Assembly: GCF_004339465.1 (NCBI RefSeq)
Contig: NZ_SMFY01000002.1
Coordinates: 930,001-994,000 of the forward strand
DNA from: Ancylobacter aquaticus
Lineage (GTDB): Bacteria > Pseudomonadota > Alphaproteobacteria > Rhizobiales > Xanthobacteraceae
DNA length: 64,000 nt
Direction of reading: 5' to 3'
In this document: in pieces, positions 28,554 through 37,517 of the stretch
How the letters are laid out: every line of letters starts with the position of its first letter
Position numbering within the stretch: the first letter of the stretch is position 1
Made by a program: the position numbers and the translations under genes
The notes under the pieces: generated by a model
What the model saw: only the letters and a program-made list of their open reading frames with translations
Told to the model about the DNA's origin: nothing
Database searches by the model: none

Positions 28554-30485
28554 TTACATCGACCGCGCCGGGCGACCCGATGCAGCGCCGAACCCCTCTA
28601 CCAAAGCTTCGGTTCCGTCAAGTGCCGCGAGCTGCCTTTGTACGTCGAGAAACCGCGCCCAGTTCATGTCGGTGGGCTCTTCGGCCAGCCGTTTCTCGGC
28701 CTCTTTCAGGTCCTTAGATAGGGCGTGCCCTCGCCGGTGCAAGACCAGCCGCTGGTGCCACCACAGCTCGACATCGACCCGGCCGGCATCCGAGAAGGCC
28801 GGCCAGTCGTGCCGCGCCACCGCCAGACGGCTGAGCCGGCCGACCAGCGGCGCCAGCCCCTGCCCCTCCAGCCGCGTCGCCAGACGCTCGGGTGCCTCGG
28901 TGTCGCCCTCCATATGGGCGTCGAGCAGCAGACGGCGCAGTTCGGCCAGTTCCCGGTTCTGCAAATGCAGATCGCAAAGCTCTTCGGCGCACTGGTCGAT
29001 CAGCCAGGGATGATTGATCAGGGCGAACAGCAGCAGCGCCTCGTTGCGCGGCATTTCCGCCGCCGCGCCGCGCACCAGTGCCGAGCGCCGCATGGTCTCG
29101 CTCGCCCCGCGCCCCGCCAGCGGGCGCCCGGTGCCGGGGCGGCGCCCGCCCTTGCCCGCAAAGCTCCCGGAATAATCATTGGCCGCGCGCCGCCGCCCCT
29201 CCCCCGCCCCGGAGGACGGGGCGAACAGCCGGCGGAAGCGGTCCATGAGTTCGGCGCGGTAGTGCTTGCGCACCGTCTCGTCGCCGATCACCTTGACGAT
29301 CTCGCCGATCCGCGCCTCCAGCGCCGCGCGGCGCTCGGGGGTGTCGACGCTGGCGGTCTCGATTTCGCGCGCCCACAGCACATCCGCCAGCGGCCGGGCC
29401 TGCGCCAGCACGGCGTCCACCGCCTCGCGGCCACCGGCCCGCACCAGATCGTCGGGGTCCTGCCCCTCGGGCAGCAGGCCGAAGGAAAGGCTGACCCCGG
29501 GTTTGAGATGCGGCAGAGCGAGGTCCATCGCCCGCCAGGCGGCGCGCCGGCCGGCCTTGTCGCCGTCGAACAGCAGCACCGGCTCGGGCGCCATCTTCCA
29601 CAGCAGGGCGAGCTGTTCCTCGGTCAGCGCCGTCCCCAGCGGGGCCACCGCCCCGGCAAAGCCGGCCTCGACCAGCGCGATGACATCGACATAGCCCTCC
29701 GCCGCGATGACGCTCGCGCCGTTATGGGCGGCGGCGCGGGCGTTGAAGGCGTTGTAGAGCAGCCCGCCCTTGTGGAAGAGCGGGGTTTCCGGCGAGTTGA
29801 GGTACTTCGCCGGCACGTCTTTTTCCAGCGCCCGCCCGCCAAAGGCCACCACCCGCCCCCGCAGATCGGTGATCGGAAAGATCACCCGGTCGCGGAAGCG
29901 GTCATAGGGGATGGCGATGTCCTCGGCGGCGATCAGCAGCCCGGCCTCGACCATGTCCTCCACCGGCACGCCGCGCCCGCCCAGCGCCTCCTTCAGCGCG
30001 AAACGGTCGGGCGGCGCGTAGCCGATGCGAAAGCGCCCCTGCACGGAGGGGCCAAGGCCACGATCGGCGAGATAGCCGCGCCCCTTGGCGCCGGCCCGTC
30101 CCTGCAGCGTCGCCTCGAAATACTGGGTGGCGAGTTCCATCACCTCGTGCAGCGTCTTGCGCCGGCTCTCGCGCTTTTCCTCCTCGCGCGACTGCACCGG
30201 CATCGGCACGCCGGCCATGGAGGCCAGCCGCTCCACCGCCTCCGGGAAAGGCAGGCCCTCGACCTCCATCAGGAAGTCGAACTGGTCGCCATGCTTGCCG
30301 GAGGAGAAGCAGTGATAGAAGCCCTTCTGGTCGTTGACATAGAAGGACGGGGTCTTCTCGGGGTTGAACGGCGACAGGCCGCGCCATTCCCGCCCCTGCT
30401 TCTTCAGCTGCACGCGCTTGCCCACCACCTCCGACACCGGGAGGCGGGTACGTATCTCGTCGAGAAACGAGGGCGGGTAGCGCAT
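28554..30485 (-). CDS. dnaG: DNA primase with degenerate zinc-binding motif
   Basis: The 643-residue primase makes RNA primers for replication. The N-terminal zinc-domain fold is recognisable (VGKRVQLKKQGREWRGLSPF, NPEKTPSFYVNDQKGFYHCF), but the usual ligands Cys-His-Cys-Cys read Ser38, Asn41, Cys59, Ser62, so classical zinc coordination looks lost. The catalytic core has ANSPETPLFHKGGLLYN-like primase motifs and the Toprim motifs AAEGYVDVIAL and LLFDGDKAGRRAA. The C-terminal DnaB-interaction region is present. I recall the same loss in other Hyphomicrobiales, so it is likely lineage-specific. rpoD follows. Confidence 0.96.
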   Translation of the reverse strand: MRYPPSFLDEIRTRLPVSEVVGKRVQLKKQGREWRGLSPFNPEKTPSFYVNDQKGFYHCFSSGKHGDQFDFLMEVEGLPFPEAVERLASMAGVPMPVQSREEEKRESRRKTLHEVMELATQYFEATLQGRAGAKGRGYLADRGLGPSVQGRFRIGYAPPDRFALKEALGGRGVPVEDMVEAGLLIAAEDIAIPYDRFRDRVIFPITDLRGRVVAFGGRALEKDVPAKYLNSPETPLFHKGGLLYNAFNARAAAHNGASVIAAEGYVDVIALVEAGFAGAVAPLGTALTEEQLALLWKMAPEPVLLFDGDKAGRRAAWRAMDLALPHLKPGVSLSFGLLPEGQDPDDLVRAGGREAVDAVLAQARPLADVLWAREIETASVDTPERRAALEARIGEIVKVIGDETVRKHYRAELMDRFRRLFAPSSGAGEGRRRAANDYSGSFAGKGGRRPGTGRPLAGRGASETMRRSALVRGAAAEMPRNEALLLFALINHPWLIDQCAEELCDLHLQNRELAELRRLLLDAHMEGDTEAPERLATRLEGQGLAPLVGRLSRLAVARHDWPAFSDAGRVDVELWWHQRLVLHRRGHALSKDLKEAEKRLAEEPTDMNWARFLDVQRQLAALDGTEALVEGFGAASGRPARSM

Positions 30486-30625
30486 GGGGGAATCGGTCCT
30501 TCGGTCGCAACGCCCCTTCTAGCAGGCAAGAGGCAGGCCGGCGGGTCGCGCCAGAGCTCTGAGGTGGCAGTCCGGCGCCCCTCCCGCAATCCCCATTATC
30601 CACCGGCGGAAAAATCTGCAGACGC

Positions 30626-30641
30626 TCAACCAATCGGTTGA
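30626..30641. promoter_or_regulatory. ArsR operator 1
   Basis: TCAACCAATCGGTTGA is a perfect dyad with 6-bp arms and overlaps the -35 hexamer (30638-30643) of the downstream ArsR gene. It is a near twin of the site at 30666-30681, 40 bp away centre to centre. Confidence 0.8.
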
Positions 30642-30666
30642 CATTCCGATCGGGCACGCGAATACT
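30638..30666 (+). promoter_or_regulatory. Sigma-70-like promoter of the ArsR-AHSA1 operon
   Basis: A consensus TTGACA (30638-30643) and AATACT (30661-30666) are separated by 17 bp. The predicted transcript start, about 7 bp after the -10, falls at or beside the ATG at 30674, so the mRNA may be leaderless. Confidence 0.72.
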
Positions 30667-30681
30667 CAACCACATGGTTGA
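30666..30681. promoter_or_regulatory. ArsR operator 2, over the start codon
   Basis: TCAACCACATGGTTGA has the same TCAACC-N4-GGTTGA arms as operator 1. It covers the end of the -10 element, the expected transcript start and the ATG at 30674. Four helical turns separate the two sites, so both lie on one DNA face. Autorepression is inferred. Confidence 0.8.
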
Positions 30682-31066
30682 ACATATGCACATCGCCGGC
30701 AGCCGGCTCGATCACGTCTTCCACGCCCTCGCCGATCCGACACGGCGGGCCATGTTGCAGAGCCTTGCCTCCGGCGAACGCACGGTGAGCGAACTCGCCG
30801 AACCCTTCACCATGTCGCTGGCCGGCGCCTCCAAGCACATCAAGGCGCTGGAGGCGGCCGGGCTGGTGACGCGCGACATCAGGGGCCGGCAGCATCTGTG
30901 CCGGCTCCAGCCCGGCCGCCTCGCCGAGGCACATGAATGGCTGAGCTTCTACGAGCGCTTCTGGACCGAACGGCTCGACGCCCTCGACGCCCTGCTGCGC
31001 CTGCCCGAACCCGACAATCAACGCCCGCCCGTGCCTCCATCCGAACCCAAGGGAGACGACACGTGA
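30674..31066 (+). CDS. ArsR-family transcriptional regulator
   Basis: The product is about 130 residues from ATG 30674 (MVEHMH); ATG 30686 is an alternative if the mRNA is leadered. The winged helix is clear: FHALADPTRRAMLQSLASGE, TVSELAEPF, SLAGASKHIKALEAAGLVT and the wing IRGRQHLCRL. The metal-ligand cysteine box of classical arsenic sensors is absent, so this is the non-metal ArsR branch often paired with an AHSA1/SRPBCC protein. It overlaps the next gene by 4 bp (GTGA). Two identical-arm operators surround its promoter. Confidence 0.9.
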   Translation: MVEHMHIAGSRLDHVFHALADPTRRAMLQSLASGERTVSELAEPFTMSLAGASKHIKALEAAGLVTRDIRGRQHLCRLQPGRLAEAHEWLSFYERFWTERLDALDALLRLPEPDNQRPPVPPSEPKGDDT

Positions 31067-31623
31067 ACACCCATGCGAACACCCGCGCCGCCAATGGCTA
31101 TGCCACCCGCGAAGCCGCCGACACGCTGCGCTTCGAGCGTCTTCTGCCCGGCCCCGTCGAGCGGGTCTGGGCCTATCTCACCGAGCCGGAAAAACGCCGA
31201 CTCTGGCTTGCCGCCGGCCCGATGGAGCTGGTGCCGGGCGGCGCGGTCGATCTTGTCTTCCGCAACGGCGAGCTGGGTGGCGACGAGCCCCCGCCCGAAC
31301 GTTTCGCCTGCCATTCGGGCGAGTTCCACAATCAGGGCGTGGTGATCGCCTGCGAGCCGAACCGCTTGCTGCGGTTCAGCTGGGAAGCCGGCTCGCCGTC
31401 CGAATCGGACGTCACCTTCGAACTGGCCCCGCGCGGCGAGCGTGTGCTGCTCACCGTCACCCATCGTCGCCTCGTCAAGCGCAGCACCCTTCTCGGCGTG
31501 GCCGGCGGCTGGCATTCCCACCTCGCCTTGCTGGAGGCCGAACTGGCACATGATGAGCGCCCGGCCTTCTGGCCGCTCGTCGCCCGCTACCGCGACGAAT
31601 ATGAAGAGCGTCTGCCGGAATGA
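31063..31623 (+). CDS. SRPBCC/AHSA1-domain protein
   Basis: The 186-residue protein starts at a GTG overlapping the ArsR stop. It has a START/AHSA1 helix-grip fold: LRFERLLPGPVERVWAYLTE, PEKRRLWLAAGPMEL, then the late signature GGWHSHLALLEAEL with WHSHL near residue 145. Such proteins bind hydrophobic ligands; the operon partner ArsR may respond to the same ligand. Function otherwise unknown. Confidence 0.87.
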   Translation: MNTHANTRAANGYATREAADTLRFERLLPGPVERVWAYLTEPEKRRLWLAAGPMELVPGGAVDLVFRNGELGGDEPPPERFACHSGEFHNQGVVIACEPNRLLRFSWEAGSPSESDVTFELAPRGERVLLTVTHRRLVKRSTLLGVAGGWHSHLALLEAELAHDERPAFWPLVARYRDEYEERLPE

Positions 31624-31639
31624 GATGAGCGAGCGGATT

Positions 31640-31660
31640 CGGCCGGGCATGTCCCGGCCG
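31640..31660 (+). terminator. Hairpin after the ArsR-AHSA1 operon
   Basis: CGGCCGGG (31640-31647) pairs with CCCGGCCG (31653-31660) around a 5-nt loop, 17 bp after the stop. No T tract is present, so termination is uncertain. Confidence 0.35.
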
Positions 31661-31729
31661 ATGGCCGGCTCGCGTCAGGAGGACCGCTTAACCGCGCCGC
31701 GGTCGCCCCGTCCCCGCTATCCCCAGCCC

Positions 31730-32038
31730 TCAGCTCGCCCCCATAGAGGCGCGCCACAGCGCCGCCGCGAGAATGCCGAGCGCGATCGCCGGCAATGCCT
31801 TGCGCAGCACCAGCGTACCGAGGATCGCGACGCCGACCGCGACATACCCCTCCGGCCCGCCGCGCACGGTGGCCGGCACCACCAGTGCCACCAGCACCGA
31901 GCCGGCGAGATAGCGCAGGAAAGCCTCTGCCCGCGTGGACATCGGCACGAAGCCGACGAGAAAAATGCCGCCCGCCCGCGTCGCATAGGTGACGAGTGCC
32001 ATGGCGAAGACCACCAGCAGCGAATCGGTGATGTTCAT
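31730..32038 (-). CDS. azlD: AzlD-family branched-chain amino acid exporter subunit
   Basis: The 102-residue membrane protein has four hydrophobic helices (LLVVFAMALVTYATRAGG, FLRYLAGSVLVALVVPATV and others), typical of AzlD/YgaH. With AzlC it forms a small exporter for branched-chain or related amino acids. The ATG at 32038 overlaps the azlC stop in an ATGA, the usual arrangement. It converges on the AHSA1 gene. Confidence 0.9.
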   Translation of the reverse strand: MNITDSLLVVFAMALVTYATRAGGIFLVGFVPMSTRAEAFLRYLAGSVLVALVVPATVRGGPEGYVAVGVAILGTLVLRKALPAIALGILAAALWRASMGAS

Positions 32039-32760
32039 CGGCGCTTCATCTCGTCGCGCACCAGCCCGGCGAGGCCACCGGCCAGCCCGCCGACCATGAC
32101 GTGCCAGTTGGGCGGCAGAAGCCACACGGCGCCCATGGCTGCGAGGCCGGCCACCAGCCAGGGCAGATCGTCGATCCGCCCCCGCCGCAGCCCCACCAGC
32201 GTGGTGGCGAAGAAGGCCACCAGCACGAGGTCGAGCGCATAGGTCTTCACGTCGTCCAGCGTCAGGCCGCCGGCCACCGCGCCGATCACTGTCGCCGACA
32301 CCCAGGTCAGCCACATCATCAGCCCGCCGCCGACGAGATAGCCGAGATCGCGCTCGCCGCGCCGCTCGGCGGCGATCAGCGCCGCCCAGTTGAGATCGCT
32401 GAGCAGCGCCATGGCGCCATAGACCTTCCACGCCGGCAGCCCCCGGCACAGCGCCCGAAGCGAGGCGCCGAGCAAGATGTGCCGCGCGTTGATGGCGAAG
32501 GTCGCCACCAGCAGCGGCAGCCACGGCACCGGGATTTTCCACAGGTCCAGCACCGCGAACTGCGCGGCGCCGGCAAAGACGAGGGCGCTCATCAGCGAGG
32601 CGAGCCAGCCCTCAATCCCGATACCGCGCGCGGCGATGCCGAAGGCGACCCCGAACACAAACACCGGGGGAAGCACGGCGAGCATCGCCCGCGCCCCGCG
32701 CCAGCACCCCGCCCAGGTGAGCGTGGCGCCGTGCGGGCGTGGTTCGGAGGCTGGGAGCAT
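32035..32760 (-). CDS. azlC: AzlC-family branched-chain amino acid exporter subunit
   Basis: The 241-residue inner-membrane protein has about seven helices and AzlC landmarks: FVFGVAFGIAARGIGIEGW, SALVFAGAAQFAVLDLW and FAINARHILLGASLRAL. It is the larger partner of AzlD. Substrates in characterised members are leucine analogues and other branched-chain amino acids; the present substrate is inferred. It follows the YqeY gene region on the same strand. Confidence 0.92.
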   Translation of the reverse strand: MLPASEPRPHGATLTWAGCWRGARAMLAVLPPVFVFGVAFGIAARGIGIEGWLASLMSALVFAGAAQFAVLDLWKIPVPWLPLLVATFAINARHILLGASLRALCRGLPAWKVYGAMALLSDLNWAALIAAERRGERDLGYLVGGGLMMWLTWVSATVIGAVAGGLTLDDVKTYALDLVLVAFFATTLVGLRRGRIDDLPWLVAGLAAMGAVWLLPPNWHVMVGGLAGGLAGLVRDEMKRR

Positions 32761-32805
32761 GGTGGGATACGCGGATACGGGAAGCCGATGGGTGGCGGTG
32801 GCCGC

Positions 32806-33261
32806 TTATGCGGTGAGCAGAGCCTTCACCGTGCCGCTGGCCTTGCCGAAATCCATCACCCCGGTGTGCCGCTCCTTCAGCGCCGCCATGGTGCGGCCCA
32901 TGTCCTTGAGCCCATGGGCGTCAATCTCGGCGATCACGGCGGCGATGGCGGCCTGCGCCTCGGCTTCCGTCATCTGCGTCGGCAGGAAGGACTGGATGAC
33001 GACGATTTCCTCGCGCTCCTGCGTAGCGAGATCGGCGCGGCCGGCCTCCTCATAGACCTTGGCCGATTCCTCGCGCTGCTTGATCATCTTGGTCAGAAGG
33101 CCCAGCAGTTCGTCGTCGGAGAGCGGGTCCTTGCCGTGGCCGCGCGCCTCGATATCGCGGTCCTTGATCGCGGCATTGACGAGCCGCAGCGTGCCGAGGC
33201 GCAGCTTGTCCTGCGCCTTCATGGCGCCTTTCAGCGATTGGTTGATCTCGTCGCGCAACAC
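32806..33261 (-). CDS. GatB/YqeY-domain protein
   Basis: The 151-residue YqeY-like protein starts with GTG 33261. YqeY corresponds to the C-terminal tRNA-binding domain of GatB (MLRDEINQSLKGAMKAQDKL, LSDDELLGLLTKMIKQREES, IVVIQSFLPTQM, KDMGRTMAALKERHTG). It occurs as a free-standing protein next to rpoD/dnaG or carA in many alphaproteobacteria; its role is not established. It is divergent from carA, 244 bp away. Confidence 0.92.
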   Translation of the reverse strand: MLRDEINQSLKGAMKAQDKLRLGTLRLVNAAIKDRDIEARGHGKDPLSDDELLGLLTKMIKQREESAKVYEEAGRADLATQEREEIVVIQSFLPTQMTEAEAQAAIAAVIAEIDAHGLKDMGRTMAALKERHTGVMDFGKASGTVKALLTA

Positions 33262-33505
33262 GGCTCAAGCCTTCCTGCAATCCGCGAGACGGCGCGCCAA
33301 AACCCCGAGAAATCGGGCCGCCCGCCGCTCGCGCTCCAATGAATGTCGCCCCGCGCTTTCCGGGGGTCGCCACGCTCGCCCGGACGCGCCGCCGCCGGTT
33401 TCGGCGCAGCCATCCGCAAATCGAAGCCCAGATACGCAGCGGCAAGGCTGGCATCCGGCGCGGCAACGGACTAATTAGGGCACACGATGACAGGGAACAA
33501 GATCA

Positions 33506-34711
33506 ATGAACGGTAGCGCTGAACAGCACTCCGGCGACGACGTGTGGGCCGAACCGCTCCCGACCGCCATCCTCGTTCTTGCCGACGGCACCGTGCTGGA
33601 AGGCTTCGGCCTCGGGGCCACCGGCCAGGCGGTCGGCGAAGTGTGTTTCAACACCGCCATGACCGGCTATCAGGAAGTGCTGACCGATCCGTCCTATGCC
33701 GGGCAGATCATCACCTTCACCTTCCCCCATATCGGCAATGTCGGCACCAATGAGGAAGACGTCGAGACCATCTCGATGGCCGGCGCCTCCGGGGTGCGCG
33801 GCGTGGTGCTGCATTCCGCCATCACCGACCCGTCGAACTACCGCGCTACCCGCCATTTCGATGCGTGGCTGAAGGCACGCGGCATCATCGCCATCTCCGG
33901 CATCGACACCCGCGCCCTCACCGCCCTCATCCGCGACGGCGGCATGCCGAACGCGGTCATCGCCCACGCAGCGAACGGCCAGTTCGACCTGCCGGCGCTG
34001 AAGGCGGAAGCGGCACAGTGGCCCGGGCTTGAGGGCATGGACCTGGTGCCGATGGTCACATCCACCCAGCGCTTTTCCTGGGACGAGACCACCTGGAGCT
34101 GGCCGAACGGCTATGGCCAGCAGACCGCGCCCGCCCACCATGTCGTCGCCGTCGATTACGGCATCAAGCGCAACATCCTGCGCCTGCTCGCCCGCGCCGG
34201 CTGCCAGGTGACGGTGGTGCCCGCCACCACCTCGGCGGAAGAGATCATGGCCCTGCAGCCGGATGGCGTGTTCCTGTCCAACGGCCCGGGCGATCCGGCG
34301 GCAACCGGCGAATATGCGGTGCCGGTGATTCGCGAGATCATCGCGCGCGGCGTGCCCACCTTCGGCATCTGCCTTGGCCACCAGATGATCGGCCTCGCAG
34401 TGGGCGGGCGCACGGTGAAGATGCACCAGGGCCACCATGGCGCGAATCATCCGGTAAAGGACCAGACCACCGGCAAGGTCGAGATCACCTCGATGAATCA
34501 CGGCTTCGCGGTGGACCGCGACAGCCTGCCGGCCACCGCCACCGAAACCCATGTCTCGCTGTTCGACGGCTCCAATGCCGGCATCGCGCTCTCGGACAAG
34601 CCTGTCTTCTCGGTGCAGTACCACCCGGAAGCCAGCCCCGGCCCGCAGGACAGCCACTACCTGTTCGACCGCTTCGTCGAGATGATCGCGAAGAACAAGC
34701 AAGCGGCCTGA
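33506..34711 (+). CDS. carA: Carbamoyl-phosphate synthase small subunit
   Basis: CarA hydrolyses glutamine and passes ammonia to CarB for carbamoyl phosphate synthesis (arginine and pyrimidine pathways). The 401-residue product has the CarA N-domain (VGEVCFNTAMTGYQEVLTDP, SGIDTRALTALIRDGG) and a class I glutamine amidotransferase domain with FGICLGHQMIGLA (nucleophile Cys289) and QYHPEASPGP (His/Glu). carB is 3 kb downstream, with a two-gene DNA-repair cassette between. Confidence 0.97.
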   Translation: MNGSAEQHSGDDVWAEPLPTAILVLADGTVLEGFGLGATGQAVGEVCFNTAMTGYQEVLTDPSYAGQIITFTFPHIGNVGTNEEDVETISMAGASGVRGVVLHSAITDPSNYRATRHFDAWLKARGIIAISGIDTRALTALIRDGGMPNAVIAHAANGQFDLPALKAEAAQWPGLEGMDLVPMVTSTQRFSWDETTWSWPNGYGQQTAPAHHVVAVDYGIKRNILRLLARAGCQVTVVPATTSAEEIMALQPDGVFLSNGPGDPAATGEYAVPVIREIIARGVPTFGICLGHQMIGLAVGGRTVKMHQGHHGANHPVKDQTTGKVEITSMNHGFAVDRDSLPATATETHVSLFDGSNAGIALSDKPVFSVQYHPEASPGPQDSHYLFDRFVEMIAKNKQAA

Positions 34712-34723
34712 TCGCCTGAAACG

Positions 34724-34750
34724 ACCGCTCCGGGAAGTTCCCGGGGCGGT
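34724..34750 (+). terminator. Hairpin after carA
   Basis: A 27-bp near-perfect dyad (ACCGCTCCGGGAA with TTCCCGGGGCGGT) starts 12 bp after the carA stop. It has no T tract, so it may only attenuate read-through into the downstream radical SAM gene. Confidence 0.42.
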
Positions 34751-34812
34751 ATCGCCGCCGGGTTGATCCGCAAAAGAGTGGAACATAAAGTGAACGTCGG
34801 AGGATTTCCGAC

Positions 34813-36027
34813 GTGGATGATGCACTCAAGACCAAGCTCGGCATCTTGGCCGACGCCGCCAAATACGACGCCTCCTGCGCTTCCTCCGGCGCTGGCGGGC
34901 GCGCGGCGAAGAAGGACGGCATCGGCTCGACGACCGGAATGGGCATCTGCCATTCCTACACGCCGGACGGGCGCTGCGTGTCGCTGCTGAAAATCCTGCT
35001 GACCAATTACTGCCTGTTCGATTGTGCCTACTGCATCAACCGGCGCTCCTCGAACGTTCAAAGGGCGCGCTTTTCGGTCGATGAGGTGGTGGCGATCACG
35101 CTGGGCTTCTACAAGCGCAATTATATCGAGGGCCTGTTCCTCTCCTCCGGCATCATCCGTTCCCCGGACTACACGATGGAGCAGATGATGCTCGTGGCGC
35201 GCGCGCTGCGGCAGGATCACGGCTTCGCCGGCTATATCCACCTCAAGGCCATTCCAGAGGCCAGCCCCTGGCTGGTGGAGCAGGCGGGGCTGTGGGCGGA
35301 CCGGCTGTCGGTGAATGTGGAACTCGCCTCCGACATCAGCCTGAAGGAGCTGGCGCCGGAGAAGCACGCTCCCGGCATCAAGGCGACCATGGGCCAGTTG
35401 AAGGAGCGCATTGTCGAGGCGCGCGAGGAAAAGCGCCGCTTCGCCCCCGCCGGCCAGAGCACGCAGATGATCGTCGGCGCCGATGCTACGACCGACGCGG
35501 CGGTGCTGGAGACCAGCGCCACGCTGTATGGCGGCTATGGCCTCAAGCGCGTCTACTACTCCGCTTTCAGCCCCATTCCCGAGGCGAGCCGCGTCCTTCC
35601 CGTGAAGCCTGCGCCGCTGCGGCGGGAGAACCGGCTCTATCAGGCCGACTGGCTGCTGCGCTTCTACGGCTTCTCGGTGGAGGAGATCGCCGCCGGCGGC
35701 GAGGGCGGCATGCTCGATCTCGACATCGACCCCAAGCTCGCCTGGGCGCTGAAGCACCGCGAGCGTTTTCCGGTTGATGTGAACAGCGCCGATCGCGAGT
35801 TGCTGCTGCGGGTGCCCGGCCTCGGCGCGCGAGCGGTCGACAAGCTTCTGCGGGCGCGGCGGCAGACCCGGCTGACGCTGGACGACATCGCCCGCCTCAG
35901 CACCGGGGTGAAACGCGCGCGGCCCTTTCTCATCACCGCCGACCATCACCCGCTCAAGCTCACCGACCGCAGCGACCTGCGCGAGCGCCTCGCCCCGCCG
36001 GCGCGGCAGCTGGAGCTGTTCGCGTGA
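34813..36027 (+). CDS. Putative DNA modification/repair radical SAM protein with C-terminal HhH
   Basis: The 404-residue product starts with GTG 34813. The radical SAM cluster motif is CLFDCAYC (Cys67, Cys71, Cys74), in the family opening TGMGICHSYTPDGRCVSLLK. The middle has LFLSSGIIRSPDYTMEQM and NVELASDISLKELAPEKHA. A helix-hairpin-helix region near 320-360 (NSADRELLLRVPGLGARAVD) suggests DNA contact. This matches the recognised family annotated as DNA modification/repair radical SAM, whose reaction is not known. It is co-transcribed with the DUF4130-UdgX gene (GTGA overlap), its regular partner. Confidence 0.9.
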   Translation: MDDALKTKLGILADAAKYDASCASSGAGGRAAKKDGIGSTTGMGICHSYTPDGRCVSLLKILLTNYCLFDCAYCINRRSSNVQRARFSVDEVVAITLGFYKRNYIEGLFLSSGIIRSPDYTMEQMMLVARALRQDHGFAGYIHLKAIPEASPWLVEQAGLWADRLSVNVELASDISLKELAPEKHAPGIKATMGQLKERIVEAREEKRRFAPAGQSTQMIVGADATTDAAVLETSATLYGGYGLKRVYYSAFSPIPEASRVLPVKPAPLRRENRLYQADWLLRFYGFSVEEIAAGGEGGMLDLDIDPKLAWALKHRERFPVDVNSADRELLLRVPGLGARAVDKLLRARRQTRLTLDDIARLSTGVKRARPFLITADHHPLKLTDRSDLRERLAPPARQLELFA

Positions 36028-37517
36028 GCGCGCCGGCCCCGCGAGACGCGGGCACGCCGCGCCTGGTCGAACTGGACTACGGCGCCGACCGTGCCGGCTT
36101 CCGCCGCGCGGTGCGCGACGCCGTGGCCTCCCGGCTGCCGCCGGAACGGATGATCTGGCGCATGCGGGCTCCGGGGCCGGCATCCACCCTGCGCGAGGGC
36201 AAGACGGACCTGTTCGACACGCCACCGCTGGACGAGCCTCCTGCGCAAGAGGCAGGAGAACCGCCTCCCCTGTCTCTGCCGCGCGCCGTCGCCGGGCTGG
36301 TCGATCCGGTGCTGTGCCACGCAGATCCCGAGCGCTTCGCCCGGCTCTATGCGCTGATCTGGCGGGTTCTCCATGGTGAGCGCCAGTTGGCCGACAACCC
36401 GGCCGACCCGCTGGTGCATCGGCTCGGGCTAATGGCGAAGGCTGTGCGCCGCGACATTCACAAGATGCACGCCTTCGTGCGCTTCAAGGCGCTGGGCACG
36501 GAGAACGGCCGGGAGCGTTTCGTCGCCTGGTTCGAGCCCGACCACTTCATCGTCGAGGCAGTGGCGCCGTTTTTTCGCAAGCGATTCCCCGCCATGGACT
36601 GGGCGATCCTTACCCCTGTCGGCACGGTGGGGTGGAACGGGGAGCATCTCGCCTTCGGCCCGCCGGCCGGCCGCCCGCATCTTCCCGAGGGCGACGGCTT
36701 CGAGGAAGGCTGGCTCGCCTATTACGCCAGCGCCTTCAACCCCGCCCGCATCAACCCGGTCATGATGCGCGCGGAGATGCCGAAAAAATACTGGCCGAAC
36801 CTGCCGGAGGCGCGGCTCATCCCGGCGCTGCTGGAGGGCGCGCCGGCGCGGGTGGCGGACATGCTGGCCCGCGAGGCGAGCGCGCCGCGCAAGCGCGATC
36901 CCGTCCGCGCGGTGGCGGCGATGGCGCATCAGGCCCCCGCCAGCCTCACTGAGCTCAACGCGCTGATCTTGGCCACGCCCGCCTTCGTTTCCGGCGGCAC
37001 CCGTGCCGTGCTGGGGGAAGGCCCGCTCGGTGCCCGCCTTGCCCTCGTGGGCGAGCAACCGGGCGACCAGGAGGATGTGGAGGGCCGCCCCTTCGTCGGC
37101 CCGGCGGGGCAACTGCTGATGAAAGCGATGGCCGAGGCCGGGCTGGCGCGCGAGGCGGTCTACCTCACCAATGCCGTCAAGCATTTCAAGTTCGTGCCGC
37201 GCGGCAAGCGGCGCCTGCACCAGAAGCCGACCGGCGGCGAGGTGAAGCATTATCGCTGGTGGCTGCAGGCGGAACTGGACTTCGTGCAGCCACGCCTCGT
37301 CGTCGCGCTCGGCGGCACGGCGGCATTGGCGCTGAGCGGCGAGACGCTGGCGGTCACGCACGCGCGCGGCCCCCGCCGGCTGGGGACGCATGACGGCCTC
37401 ATAACCTTCCACCCCTCCTATCTGCTACGCCTTCCCGACGAGACCGCCCGGCGCGAGGCCTATGCCACGCTTGTGGCCGACCTGGCGGCGGCGAAGGCGC
37501 TGGCGCAGGCGGCCTGA
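36024..37517 (+). CDS. udgX: DUF4130 - UdgX fusion, uracil-DNA-binding protein
   Basis: The 497-residue protein starts at a GTG overlapping the radical SAM stop. Residues 1-250 are the DUF4130 domain ([42 protein letters not shown]). Residues 300-497 are a family 4-like uracil-DNA glycosylase domain with [20 protein letters not shown] and HPSYLLR (His463). The loop KRRLH (395-399) matches the KRRIH loop of mycobacterial UdgX, whose His forms a covalent bond to the uracil site in DNA; His399 is the equivalent. With the radical SAM protein it probably handles damaged or modified bases. Confidence 0.92.
   Translation: MSAPAPRDAGTPRLVELDYGADRAGFRRAVRDAVASRLPPERMIWRMRAPGPASTLREGKTDLFDTPPLDEPPAQEAGEPPPLSLPRAVAGLVDPVLCHADPERFARLYALIWRVLHGERQLADNPADPLVHRLGLMAKAVRRDIHKMHAFVRFKALGTENGRERFVAWFEPDHFIVEAVAPFFRKRFPAMDWAILTPVGTVGWNGEHLAFGPPAGRPHLPEGDGFEEGWLAYYASAFNPARINPVMMRAEMPKKYWPNLPEARLIPALLEGAPARVADMLAREASAPRKRDPVRAVAAMAHQAPASLTELNALILATPAFVSGGTRAVLGEGPLGARLALVGEQPGDQEDVEGRPFVGPAGQLLMKAMAEAGLAREAVYLTNAVKHFKFVPRGKRRLHQKPTGGEVKHYRWWLQAELDFVQPRLVVALGGTAALALSGETLAVTHARGPRRLGTHDGLITFHPSYLLRLPDETARREAYATLVADLAAAKALAQAA

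Noticed and set aside
28725..30641. Long open frame opposite dnaG
   Set aside because: Shadow of the primase gene; no domain.
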